The notes beneath the pieces are model-generated. The model had not been told where the DNA came from, did not search any database, and saw only the letters and a program-made list of their open reading frames with translations. A program made the translations under genes and the position numbers. From Roseobacter sp. (lineage in GTDB: Bacteria > Pseudomonadota > Alphaproteobacteria > Rhodobacterales > Rhodobacteraceae): a stretch of DNA of 64,000 bases. The stretch is taken from assembly GCA_015665415.1 (NCBI GenBank), contig JADFAE010000010.1, forward strand, positions 310,001 through 374,000. The letters are read 5' to 3'. Of this stretch, positions 56,863-64,000 are shown one piece after another (the first letter of the stretch is position 1; each line of letters opens with the position of its first letter).

Positions 56863-57345
56863 CTACGTCTCCTTTGCGGCACGCTGCTTGGCAGGGGCCA
56901 GAACATTCTTGTGTATCTTGTCGGACAATCTTGCGAATTGCTTGATCTCATTCGCGGTTAGTCCACTCATCTCTCGAAAGGCTTCGCCCGCCTGCTGTTC
57001 CAGCAGATGACGTAGATCATGCCCCTTTTGCGTCAGCTGCAGGCAAAAGGCCCGCCGGTCCATGCCGTCACGAACCCGCAGTGCCAGTCCGGCCTGCTCC
57101 AACCTCTGTGCCGCAGAGGTCACCGCCGAGGGCACCATCAGCACCCGCTTTGCCAGCTCCCCCATTCGGCGCGGGCAATCCAGATGCATCAGCAGGTAGC
57201 ACTCCAACCGCCCCAGCGCGCCGATACATCCATCCTGTGCAAAGAGCTCATCCATGCGCCAGCACAGCGCAAACAGACCCAGCAGGGCACGTGTCTCCGG
57301 CAAGCTCTCTGCCGTATCAGGAGTTTCAAACGCGGGTTTTGGCAT
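56863..57345 (-). CDS. MarR-family transcriptional regulator
   Basis: A 160-residue winged-helix regulator. The N-terminal dimerisation helices are followed by the DNA-binding domain: CPRRMGELAKRVLMVPSAVT as the helix-turn-helix and VRDGMDRRAFCLQLTQKG as the wing. As first gene of the marR-adaptor-RND operon it likely represses the pump in response to a ligand. A 16-bp palindrome 60 bp upstream of its start (57405) is one candidate operator. The ATG at 57345 is chosen over a TTG one codon earlier. Confidence 0.9.
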   Translation of the reverse strand: MPKPAFETPDTAESLPETRALLGLFALCWRMDELFAQDGCIGALGRLECYLLMHLDCPRRMGELAKRVLMVPSAVTSAAQRLEQAGLALRVRDGMDRRAFCLQLTQKGHDLRHLLEQQAGEAFREMSGLTANEIKQFARLSDKIHKNVLAPAKQRAAKET

Positions 57346-57404
57346 CAATCTGTAACAGTTTCTGACGATTCCCTCTCCCTATACTTCACCGCGCGAAGCT
57401 TTCA

Positions 57405-57420
57405 TGTGATGAACATCACA
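57405..57420. promoter_or_regulatory. CRP-type palindrome between marR and the fabH-like gene
   Basis: TGTGATGAACATCACA has 7-bp arms around AA and fits the CRP/FNR-superfamily half-sites TGTGA-N6-TCACA exactly. It lies 60 bp before marR and 116 bp before the fabH-like start. It may instead be a MarR operator. Confidence 0.5.
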
Positions 57421-57535
57421 CTTGCGCAGGCAAAAGGTTTCCCCGGCTCCCCCTACGGAAACCCGGAGCAAAGCTTGACCTTAGGGCCACAAAAGCGTCA
57501 CAAAAGCGGGGTTTCCAACCCCATAGGTTCAAGCC

Positions 57536-58663
57536 ATGTTCACAGCCGCCATCACCGGCACCGGTGTTTTCACCCCCTCGCAAATCATTACCAATGCTGA
57601 ACTGGTCGAGGCCTTCAACGCCTACGCCGATCGGATCAATGGCGAACGGGCCGATGACATTGCGGCAGGAACATTTGAGCCGCTGCAACATTCCTCCGAA
57701 GACTTCATCTTCAAGGCCTCCGGCATCGAGCAACGCTACGTGATGGACAAGGCAGGCGTTCTCAATCCCGACATCATGTATCCGCAACTGCGCCAGCGCG
57801 ACGATGGAGAGCCCGGCATCATGGCGGAAATGGCCCTGGACGCTGCCAAAAAGGCGCTCGCGCAGGCAGGCAGAACAGCACAGGATATCGATTTGGTCAT
57901 CTGTGCCGCCTCCAACCTCGAACGCGCCTATCCGGCCATCGCCATCGAGGTTCAGCAGTTGCTGGGGATCAAGGGATTTGCCTTTGACATGAACGTCGCC
58001 TGTTCTTCCGCGACTTTTGGCATCCAGGCCGCGGTCGACATGATCCGCACGGGCAGCATTCGCGCCGCATTGGTGGTCAATCCGGAAATCTGTTCCGGCC
58101 ATCTGGAATGGCGTGACCGTGACTGCCACTTCATTTTTGGCGACGTTGCCACCGCGACGGTGCTGGAACGCGCCGAGGCAGCCAAAGGCGATCATTTTGA
58201 AGTCCTCTCCAGCAGTTGCGCCACCGAGTTTTCCAACAACATCCGCAACAATAACGGCTACCTCAGACGCTCACGCCCCGATGGGGTAGAAGACCGCCGC
58301 GACATGCAATTCATGCAAAACGGGCGCAAGGTCTTTAAGGAAGTGCTGCCCATGGTCAGCCAGCACATCGCCGATCATATGCGCAAAGAAGACATCGACA
58401 GCAGCGAGCTAAAACGGCTCTGGCTGCATCAAGCGAACAAATCGATGAATGATTTCATTGGCAAAAAGGCCCTTGGACGTCGCCCTGCCCCGGACGAGCA
58501 GCCAAATATTCTGCAGGACTACGCCAACACCTCCTCAGCTGGCTCGATTATTGCCTTTTCCAAACATTCCGACGACATGGCCGAGGGAGATCTGGGTCTG
58601 ATCTGCTCATTTGGAGCGGGCTATTCCGTCGGCTCGGTCATCCTGCGCCGCCACCGCATCTGA
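57536..58663 (+). CDS. Beta-ketoacyl-ACP synthase III family protein (long FabH-like)
   Basis: A 375-residue thiolase-fold condensing enzyme. The catalytic triad is complete: Cys156 (VACSSATFG), His298 (LHQANKS) and Asn331 (YANTSSAGS). E. coli FabH has 317 residues; the extra length comes from an insert near residues 25-75 and another around 245-275 (YLRRSRPDGVEDRRDMQ). It may start fatty-acid synthesis, or act as a specialised synthase for branched or secondary products, because no other fab genes are here. Monocistronic. Confidence 0.88.
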   Translation: MFTAAITGTGVFTPSQIITNAELVEAFNAYADRINGERADDIAAGTFEPLQHSSEDFIFKASGIEQRYVMDKAGVLNPDIMYPQLRQRDDGEPGIMAEMALDAAKKALAQAGRTAQDIDLVICAASNLERAYPAIAIEVQQLLGIKGFAFDMNVACSSATFGIQAAVDMIRTGSIRAALVVNPEICSGHLEWRDRDCHFIFGDVATATVLERAEAAKGDHFEVLSSSCATEFSNNIRNNNGYLRRSRPDGVEDRRDMQFMQNGRKVFKEVLPMVSQHIADHMRKEDIDSSELKRLWLHQANKSMNDFIGKKALGRRPAPDEQPNILQDYANTSSAGSIIAFSKHSDDMAEGDLGLICSFGAGYSVGSVILRRHRI

Positions 58664-58857
58664 GGCCTCGCATCTCTCAGCTGCAACGCAGCACAGAGAT
58701 GCCCCCAAAACAAAACAGCGCGCAGCCCGGTTGGGACGCGCACCGCTTGGCACAGTTCAATTGACCTAACCAAGACAGAAAGAGACTTCCTCACCCTTCC
58801 ACGCGAACCGCTTACCTGTTCCTGCGATCAGGCCTCGGGCGCTTTTTGGTCAGGCGG

Positions 58858-59331
58858 TCATGCGCTTTCTTCTTCGAGATGTAGCTTCATGTCCAGCAGC
58901 ACCTGCTGCAGCAGCACTGTTTCGCGCAACAGCCGCTTGGCCTCATTGACGGTGATGATGCCATCCTCGATGGCCGTCTGATATTCGCTCATCAAAAAGG
59001 CAAAGCGTTGGCTCAGCGCAATGACATCGGCATTGACGCCGCCATTGCGGTTGGTGCTGCTTGCGCCACTTTCCGAGGCCTTGGCATCATAAGAGAGGGT
59101 GATATTCTTGAGATCGGCCAAGGCCGAGGTGACATGGGGAAACGACCCCGCACCTTCCAGTTTTGCCACCGCATCCACCGGCATAAAGCGATCCGTGTGT
59201 TCCGGGTTGTCGGAATAGTACCGTCCCAAAGTGGCCTTCGACTTGCCGGTGATCTGGCATGCCGCCTCGATCCCGACATCCTTGACCAAGGCCTCTGTAT
59301 GCTTCTTCAGATAGGTACCGATTTCTGCCAT
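58858..59331 (-). CDS. Conserved hypothetical protein with HTH-like N-terminus
   Basis: A 157-residue soluble protein. Residues about 8-40 (KKHTEALVKDVGIEAACQITGKSKATLGRYYSD, in overlapping pieces) resemble the helix-turn-helix of phage CII-type regulators. A Ser/Asn-rich linker is followed by a C-terminal helical stretch (NEAKRLLRETVLLQQVLLDMKLHLEEE) likely used for oligomerisation. The start is the ATG at 59331 after GGTGAGA. The upstream region carries several short repeats that could be its binding sites. Function unknown. Confidence 0.65.
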   Translation of the reverse strand: MAEIGTYLKKHTEALVKDVGIEAACQITGKSKATLGRYYSDNPEHTDRFMPVDAVAKLEGAGSFPHVTSALADLKNITLSYDAKASESGASSTNRNGGVNADVIALSQRFAFLMSEYQTAIEDGIITVNEAKRLLRETVLLQQVLLDMKLHLEEESA

Positions 59332-59824
59332 CAATTCTCACCAACTATACCAAGCCACGAAGGGGAAGCTCAGGGATAAATTCCCATACTCACCTTGTAA
59401 AGGAATTGTTATTCTAGCGCCATCCCTATGGTTTTCAGGGATTTAACCAGTGACGGAGGTGTCATTTTTGCCTCCAATTTGTATCGGAGCCAGCTTAGTG
59501 AGTGGGCGAAGCTTCGGCATGGGAGTTTTTTCCCATATTTTTGAGTGGGCAAACTTTTCAGCCTAGTGCCCTTCCTGGATCATCGGCTCCGCGCCGGTCT
59601 CCCCTTGGAATAGTAACGTTGGGGGCTGCCAGGGAGGGTGCGACGCAGCTCAGCGCCTTTTGGATAAGGGGTTTCATCTCTTTCGCCGCTCTGCACTGCG
59701 ATATTCTCCGCCCCTCTGGCTCCTCCTGTATCTCTTGGTGTCAGGCCCGTATTGACGCGTTGCTGAGCAGCAGACCCATGCTCCCCTCTTGCTGCCCCCC
59801 GCCCAGGCGCGATAAAGGAGCGCC
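59332..59824. other. Divergent intergenic region with short repeated boxes, HTH gene / tdk
   Basis: This 493-bp gap has no credible gene. Two near-identical direct repeats, TGAGTGGGCGAAG (59499) and TGAGTGGGCAAAC (59542), are 43 bp apart. Between them lies an inverted pair TGGGA gttttt TCCCA (59520-59535). TTCCCATA occurs at 59381 and TCCCATA at 59531. The part near 59380-59560 is A/T-rich and promoter-like. AAGGAG precedes tdk. Confidence 0.5.
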
Positions 59825-60406
59825 ATGGCAAAGCTCTATTTCAACTACTCCACCATGAACGCGGGCAAGTCGGCGGTGCTTTTGCAGGCATCGCACAACT
59901 ACCGTGAAAACGACATGGACACCTATCTTTTGACCGCCCGCATCGACGATCGCGGCGGCGAAGGGAGAATCGCTTCACGTATCGGAATCAGCGAAGCTGC
60001 CGATACATTTGCCCCGGATGAGGACCTTTTTGCCAAGATCAGGGCCCGCCTTGCCCATGGCAGCCTGGCCAGTATCTTTGTTGACGAGGCGCAGTTCCTG
60101 ACGCCAGACCAGGTCTGGCAGCTGGCCACCGTGGTGGATGACCTTGGCGTGCCAGTGCTGTGCTATGGGCTCAGGGTCGATTTTCAGGGGCAACTGTTTC
60201 CGGGCTCAGCAACACTTTTGGCCCTGGCCGATGAAATGCGCGAGGTGCGCACCATCTGCCATTGCGGCAAGAAGGCCACCATGGTGATCCGGCAAGACGA
60301 ACAAGGCCGCGCCATCACCAAAGGCGATCAGGTACAGATCGGTGGAAACGAAAGCTATGTCTCCCTGTGCCGTCGCCATTGGCGCGCAGCCGTCGACGCA
60401 GGCTGA
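59825..60406 (+). CDS. tdk: Thymidine kinase
   Basis: A 193-residue type II thymidine kinase that phosphorylates thymidine in the pyrimidine salvage pathway. The P-loop STMNAGKSA is at residues 9-17 and DEAQ at 87-90. The structural zinc site is visible as Cys145, Cys147, Cys182 and His185 (CHCGKKA; CRRHW). The length matches E. coli Tdk (205). AAGGAG lies 6 bases before the ATG. It is followed by a dispersed repeat. Confidence 0.96.
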   Translation: MAKLYFNYSTMNAGKSAVLLQASHNYRENDMDTYLLTARIDDRGGEGRIASRIGISEAADTFAPDEDLFAKIRARLAHGSLASIFVDEAQFLTPDQVWQLATVVDDLGVPVLCYGLRVDFQGQLFPGSATLLALADEMREVRTICHCGKKATMVIRQDEQGRAITKGDQVQIGGNESYVSLCRRHWRAAVDAG

Positions 60407-60456
60407 CAGGGAGAAGTCGGCCTCCTTTTTAGACGGTGCTTTTCAGACGGAGTCTT

Positions 60457-60519
60457 GGAGGGCTCTGCCCCCTCGGGCCTGCGGCCCTCACCCCCGGAAT
60501 ATTTGGGGAAAGATGAAAG
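60457..60519 (+). repeat. GGATATTT-type intergenic repeat, copy 4 (divergent)
   Basis: GGAGGGCTCTGCCCCCTC, then GGGCC tgc GGCCC, then CACCCCCGGAATATTTGG and GGAAAGATGAAAG. The order matches copies 2 and 3, but the last block reads GGGGAAAGATGAA instead of GGCCAAATGAA. It lies between the convergent tdk and hydroxyacid dehydrogenase genes. Confidence 0.65.
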
Positions 60520-60626
60520 ACTCAGACAAGCTGGCCGAGCGATAAGGCAGGCCCCTGCGCCTTGGAATTTTCCAAAACCTTCGGCGGGCTCTTGCAGGTG
60601 CACCTATCCCCGTACCTGCAGCGCTG

Positions 60627-61580
60627 TCACACCGAATTAGGCAGCGGTTTTCCGGCGAGAAAGGCGGCGACATTATCCAGAGCCATATGCCCCATGGCAC
60701 TGCGCACCTCCTCTGTTGCGGTGCCCAGATGCGGCAGCAGCGTGACATTGTCGAGATCGCGCAAGGCCTGCGGCACCTCGGGCTCGAATTCATAGACATC
60801 CAGGCCAGCCCCCGCGATACGGCCATCCTGCAAGGCTGAAATCAGCGCCTGTTGCTGCACCACTTCGCCGCGGGCGATATTGACCAGATGCGCCTCGGGC
60901 CGCATCGCCGCCAGAACCTCTGCATCGACCAGATGTCGCGTTTCCCCACCGCCGGGCACGGCCACCACGAGGACATCAACCTCCCGCGCCAGGCTCACGA
61001 CATCCGGCATCCGTGTCGCCACAAAGCCCGCATCCTTGTCGCTACGGGCGACATAGAAGACCTCCATGCCAAAGCCATGATGACAGCGCCTGGCAATCGC
61101 CTGGCCGATGCGACCAAAGCCCAAAACCCCCAGCCTCTTGCCACTGACATGCTGGCCCAGCATCTGTGTCGGATGCCAACCGGGCCAGTTGCCCGACCGC
61201 ACCAGACGTTCGCCCTCGCTGGCGCGGCGGGCCGACATCAGGATGAGCGTGAGCGCAACATCCGCGGTGGCATCCGTAACCGCGCCGGGCGTGTTGCTGA
61301 CCGCCACCCCCTGCGCCTGCGCCGCCGCCACGTCGATATGGTTGAAGCCAACGCCAAAATTTGCCAGCAAGCGGCAGCGCGACGGGCCTGCCTCAGCAAA
61401 GATTTCTGCTGAGAAGCCATCGCCAAGCGTCGGCATCACCACATCATAGTCGCGCAGGGCCCGCAGCATCTCTGCACGGCTCAGCACACCGGTGTCCTGG
61501 CGCAGATCGACATCGAATTCTGCCTGTGCCCGTGCCGTAACGGCAGCGGTCATCGGCCGGGTAATCCAGAGTTTTGCCAT
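60627..61580 (-). CDS. D-isomer-specific 2-hydroxyacid dehydrogenase
   Basis: A 317-residue NAD(P)-dependent dehydrogenase of the glyoxylate/hydroxypyruvate reductase type. The nucleotide motif LGFGRIGQAIARR lies in the middle, the catalytic Arg is in NIARGEVV, the Glu in the EFEPEVP region, and the His in LLPHLGTAT. The substrate is probably glyoxylate, hydroxypyruvate or another 2-oxo acid. The ATG at 61580 overlaps the csaA stop by one base (TGATG). It is last in a four-gene operon. Confidence 0.92.
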   Translation of the reverse strand: MAKLWITRPMTAAVTARAQAEFDVDLRQDTGVLSRAEMLRALRDYDVVMPTLGDGFSAEIFAEAGPSRCRLLANFGVGFNHIDVAAAQAQGVAVSNTPGAVTDATADVALTLILMSARRASEGERLVRSGNWPGWHPTQMLGQHVSGKRLGVLGFGRIGQAIARRCHHGFGMEVFYVARSDKDAGFVATRMPDVVSLAREVDVLVVAVPGGGETRHLVDAEVLAAMRPEAHLVNIARGEVVQQQALISALQDGRIAGAGLDVYEFEPEVPQALRDLDNVTLLPHLGTATEEVRSAMGHMALDNVAAFLAGKPLPNSV

Positions 61581-61918
61581 CAATGCATCCTCCCGCCCAG
61601 CGGCACCGGACCATCGGGACCGATCAATCGGATCTCGCCGCTTTCGTCCGGCAGTCCCAAAACCAGAACCTCGGACATGAATTTACCGATCTGACGCGGT
61701 GGGAAATTCACCACAGCCATAACCTGTTTGCCGATCAAAGTCTCGGGCGTGTAATGCGCCGTCACCTGTGCCGAGGTCTTTTTCTCGCCAATCTCATCGC
61801 CGAAATCGATCCAGATCTTGATCGCAGGTTTGCGCGCCTCCGGGTAGGGTTCTGCCCGGGTCACCACGCCAACGCGAATGTCCACCTTGAGAAAATCGTC
61901 AAAACTGATTTCACCCAC
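61580..61918 (-). CDS. csaA: tRNA-binding protein CsaA
   Basis: A 112-residue single tRNA-binding OB-fold, the usual size of CsaA. Motifs are DDFLKVDIRVGVV, AEPYPEARKPAIKIWIDFG and VVNFPPRQIGKFMSEVLVLG. In Bacillus CsaA has chaperone-like activity with the Sec system; the fold binds tRNA in other proteins. It starts with GTG at 61918 inside the end of proC (8-base overlap), so it is translationally coupled. Confidence 0.93.
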   Translation of the reverse strand: MGEISFDDFLKVDIRVGVVTRAEPYPEARKPAIKIWIDFGDEIGEKKTSAQVTAHYTPETLIGKQVMAVVNFPPRQIGKFMSEVLVLGLPDESGEIRLIGPDGPVPLGGRMH

Positions 61919-62726
61919 GCGAGAGCTCCTCGGATCGGATTGTGGCGGCTGCTACCGCTTGTTTCAGCAGGTCAGGAAAGCCGCCCTCAGGCTGCATCAA
62001 CACCTCAAGTGCTGCCTGGGTGGTGCCATTTGGACTGGTCACATTGACCCGCAGTTGGCTGGGACTGTCGTCAGAGCTTGCAGCCAGAGCCCCGGCCCCG
62101 GCGACAGTGGCCTTGGCCAGTTGCATCGCCAGCGCTGCGGGCAGCCCCTGCGCTTCTCCGGCGGCGGCAAGGGTTTCGATCAGATGAAAAACATAGGCCG
62201 GACCCGAGCCGCTGACCCCGGTGACCGCATCCATCTGTGCTTCGCTGTCCAGTCGCACGGTCTGGCCGATGGCCGACAACAAGTCTTCGGTCATGGCAAG
62301 GTTTGCATCAGAGGTCTTTGCATTGCCAATCAGCGCGGTAATACCCTGGCCAATCGCGGCAGGCGTATTGGGCATGGCCCGGACAATAGGCGTATCGGCG
62401 CCCAGCATTGCCTCAAAGCTGGCAATCGGCGTGCCTGCCGCGACAGAGACAAACAGCGTCTCGCCATTGCCCAGCGCCTGCAATTTGGGCAGGGCAGCCC
62501 CCATCATCTGAGGTTTGACCGCGACCAGCACCAGGGCCGGATTGTCAGGCAGGTCGGTGTTGATATGGACGCCGGTGCCTTGCAGCCAATCAGAGGGGTG
62601 CGGATCCAGAACCCAGACCGATGTTGCCGGCAATCCGCCCTCGAGCCAGCCCGCCAGCATCGCCGAGCCCATCTTACCGCAGCCCAGCAGCACCAGCCCG
62701 CGCGTCTCAATCGTTCCTGTGGTCAT
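61911..62726 (-). CDS. proC: Pyrroline-5-carboxylate reductase
   Basis: A 271-residue NADPH-dependent enzyme for the last step of proline synthesis. The Rossmann motif GCGKMG is at residues 15-20, VRAMPNTPA and the signature AVTGVSGSGPAYVF follow, and the C-terminal VTSPNGTTQAALEVL is diagnostic. GGGAGGGTG precedes the ATG at 62726; the frame is open upstream through the YbjN gene in another phase, so earlier starts are rejected. It is followed at once by csaA. Confidence 0.96.
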   Translation of the reverse strand: MTTGTIETRGLVLLGCGKMGSAMLAGWLEGGLPATSVWVLDPHPSDWLQGTGVHINTDLPDNPALVLVAVKPQMMGAALPKLQALGNGETLFVSVAAGTPIASFEAMLGADTPIVRAMPNTPAAIGQGITALIGNAKTSDANLAMTEDLLSAIGQTVRLDSEAQMDAVTGVSGSGPAYVFHLIETLAAAGEAQGLPAALAMQLAKATVAGAGALAASSDDSPSQLRVNVTSPNGTTQAALEVLMQPEGGFPDLLKQAVAAATIRSEELSRG

Positions 62727-62767
62727 CAGGTCACCCTCCCCGGTTGATAGTCTTTCCGGGGTCAGGT

Positions 62768-63268
62768 TTACGCCCGCCCGTAGGCCTCTGCAATGGCTAC
62801 CTGAATAGCGTCTTTTGGCGAGCGATTGGCCCAGGTGGTGAGCTGAATCGCCGGATAGTAGCGTTCGGAATTGGACACCGCCGCATGGATCATTGCATCG
62901 ATCTGATCCGGGCTGGCCGACTGGCCACCAGCCAGCATCAGCCCATAGCGATACAGCATCACCTTGTGATCCTCCCAATAGGTGAACCCTCCGGTCCAGC
63001 ATTGGTCGTTCATCAGATTGATCAACTCATAGAGCTGCGGGATCTTGGCCTCGGGCGGCTCCATTTCGTAGCTGCAGACCAATCGCAGGGTCTCTTCATA
63101 GCCGGACCAGGCAAGGGTCAGCGAATAGGTCCGCCACTGGCCTTCCACGGCCATGGCGATCTGGTCATCCCCAATGCGGTCAAAATCCCACTCATGATGG
63201 GCCGCCAAGTTTTCGACGATGTCGATCGGGTGGATTTCATCGTCCAGAAGATGTTCTGAAAGGGCCAT
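62768..63268 (-). CDS. YbjN-domain protein
   Basis: A 166-residue soluble protein matching the YbjN domain, a fold related to type III secretion chaperones. Typical pieces are PIDIVENLAAHHEWDFDRIG, VEGQWRTYSLTLAWS, LRLVCSYEM and INLMNDQCWTGGFTYWED. It is often found next to proC in Rhodobacterales. In E. coli YbjN is linked to stress and motility phenotypes, but this homologue is untested. GAGGTGAG precedes the ATG. First gene of the operon. Confidence 0.9.
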   Translation of the reverse strand: MALSEHLLDDEIHPIDIVENLAAHHEWDFDRIGDDQIAMAVEGQWRTYSLTLAWSGYEETLRLVCSYEMEPPEAKIPQLYELINLMNDQCWTGGFTYWEDHKVMLYRYGLMLAGGQSASPDQIDAMIHAAVSNSERYYPAIQLTTWANRSPKDAIQVAIAEAYGRA

Positions 63269-63690
63269 AGTCTCACCTCTCTGTTCTCTAGCCGTGAAGA
63301 ACGGGACTGCCCCCTACAGCTAGATTTCTGGTCAATGGACCGGGGAGCTTTCCCCTCTCCATACTAGATATGGTGGCAAGGGGGCGAGGCTCTGGCAAGA
63401 CTTTATTTGGGGATATCTGCAATAAGTTGTGGATGAAAGGGCTGGAACCGCAATATGTCGGCAGGTCGCCGCTGACCAAAAGATCCCGGATTTCCCAAGC
63501 CGCTGGCCGTGAAAATCCCCGGAATCCTGTGCCAAAGCGCAGCTGCTCATGTGCGGCATACCAGGGTCTTCCAGCGCCAGTCCTGGCACTGAAATCCTCC
63601 TTCAGCCCATTGGTTCTCTGCGGGCCTCTGCCCCGGATCAGGGCGCAGCAAACGCCCCGATTCAATGCACGACGGCTTTGACCTGTCGGA
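63269..63690. other. Intergenic region, ubiK to YbjN
   Basis: A 422-bp stretch between two minus-strand genes. Short open frames exist on both strands, but none has a ribosome-binding site or protein-like composition. I see no strong terminator, repeat or RNA. It presumably carries the promoter of the YbjN-proC-csaA operon. Confidence 0.5.
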
Positions 63691-63936
63691 TCAGCCCTTG
63701 GTTTCCAGCGCATCAAGGCGCGCCTTCAGCGCCTCGTTCTCTTCGCGGGCCTTTTGCGCCATGGCGCGCACCGCGTCGAATTCTTCGCGGGTCACAAAAT
63801 CGCGATCTGCCAACCAGCGGTCCATCAGGCTTTTCATTGCGGTCTCAGCCTCATCCTTTGCGCCCTGGGCCACGCCCATTGCATTGGTCATCAGCTGAGA
63901 AATATCGTCCATGATCTTATTGCGGCTCTGCATCAT
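63691..63936 (-). CDS. ubiK: UbiK-family accessory factor (BMFP domain)
   Basis: An 81-residue protein with an N-terminal amphipathic helix (IMDDISQLMTNAMGVAQGAKDE) and a C-terminal trimeric coiled coil (DFVTREEFDAVRAMAQKAREENEALKARLDALE). UbiK proteins help ubiquinone synthesis by delivering lipid intermediates to the Ubi complex. GGAGAAG lies just before two adjacent Met codons (63936, 63933), so the start is uncertain by one residue. The last 64 bases of the window beyond it contain no complete feature. Confidence 0.9.
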   Translation of the reverse strand: MMQSRNKIMDDISQLMTNAMGVAQGAKDEAETAMKSLMDRWLADRDFVTREEFDAVRAMAQKAREENEALKARLDALETKG

Positions 63937-64000
63937 CTTCTCCGTATCACTCTTAACCCCTATATGGGGCTGCAAAGGGTCGCGGGCAAGCCGTTGACTT

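Noticed and set aside
63370-63681. 103-residue + strand frame between YbjN and ubiK
   Set aside because: No ribosome-binding site and no protein-like pattern; treated as non-coding.

Overview
The window looks like chromosomal DNA of an alphaproteobacterium of the order Rhodobacterales, most likely the marine Roseobacter group (Phaeobacter/Leisingera/Ruegeria-like). The reasons are high GC with GC-rich third codon positions, a GcrA cell-cycle regulator, small Rhodobacterales-type proteins (DUF1467, three DUF6455-like paralogues, UbiK), a candidate CtrA site beside a GANTC site, and dispersed GC-rich intergenic repeats. Genus is an inference. I saw no rRNA, tRNA, CRISPR array, integrase or transposase.

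Layout. 0-11 kb: MeaB GTPase, HrpB helicase, an SDR, a Nudix protein, a PiT phosphate transporter, a PanE-like reductase coupled to a cysteine hydrolase, then argD-argF. 11-19 kb: DMT and MFS-like carriers, a lone ABC-2 permease, gcrA, a soluble globin-coupled chemoreceptor, a secreted YHS protein and a YghU-type GST. 19-22 kb: a glutathionyl-hydroquinone reductase broken at a nine-base homopolymer, then SseB-like and uracil-DNA-glycosylase-like genes. 22-27 kb: a surface polysaccharide operon, kpsT-kpsE-kdsA-phosphohexomutase. 27-34 kb: an AsmA protein, then two A/T-richer genes (a pentapeptide-repeat membrane protein and a PD-(D/E)XK nuclease-like protein) flanking rimO. 34-41 kb: a CDGSH protein, the DUF6455 triplet, small housekeeping genes, methylmalonyl-CoA epimerase and an orphan response regulator. 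41-48 kb: a DUF1501-DUF1800 export pair, aspS, pabB-pabC. 48-64 kb: carB, a marR-adaptor-RND efflux operon, a long FabH-like synthase, an HTH-like protein, tdk, a YbjN-proC-csaA-hydroxyacid dehydrogenase operon and ubiK.

How genes work together. argF, argD and carB serve arginine and pyrimidine synthesis. pabB and pabC make p-aminobenzoate for folate. MeaB and the epimerase belong to methylmalonyl-CoA metabolism but lie about 39 kb apart. KdsA and the phosphohexomutase would supply Kdo and sugar phosphates to the polymer exported by KpsT/KpsE; no KpsM-like permease is adjacent.

The main non-genic structure is two families of dispersed, hairpin-rich repeats. I did not find a complete undescribed multi-gene system. 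The best leads are the orphan PD-(D/E)XK protein, the pentapeptide-repeat membrane protein, the DUF6455 triplet, the homopolymer-broken reductase and the repeat families.
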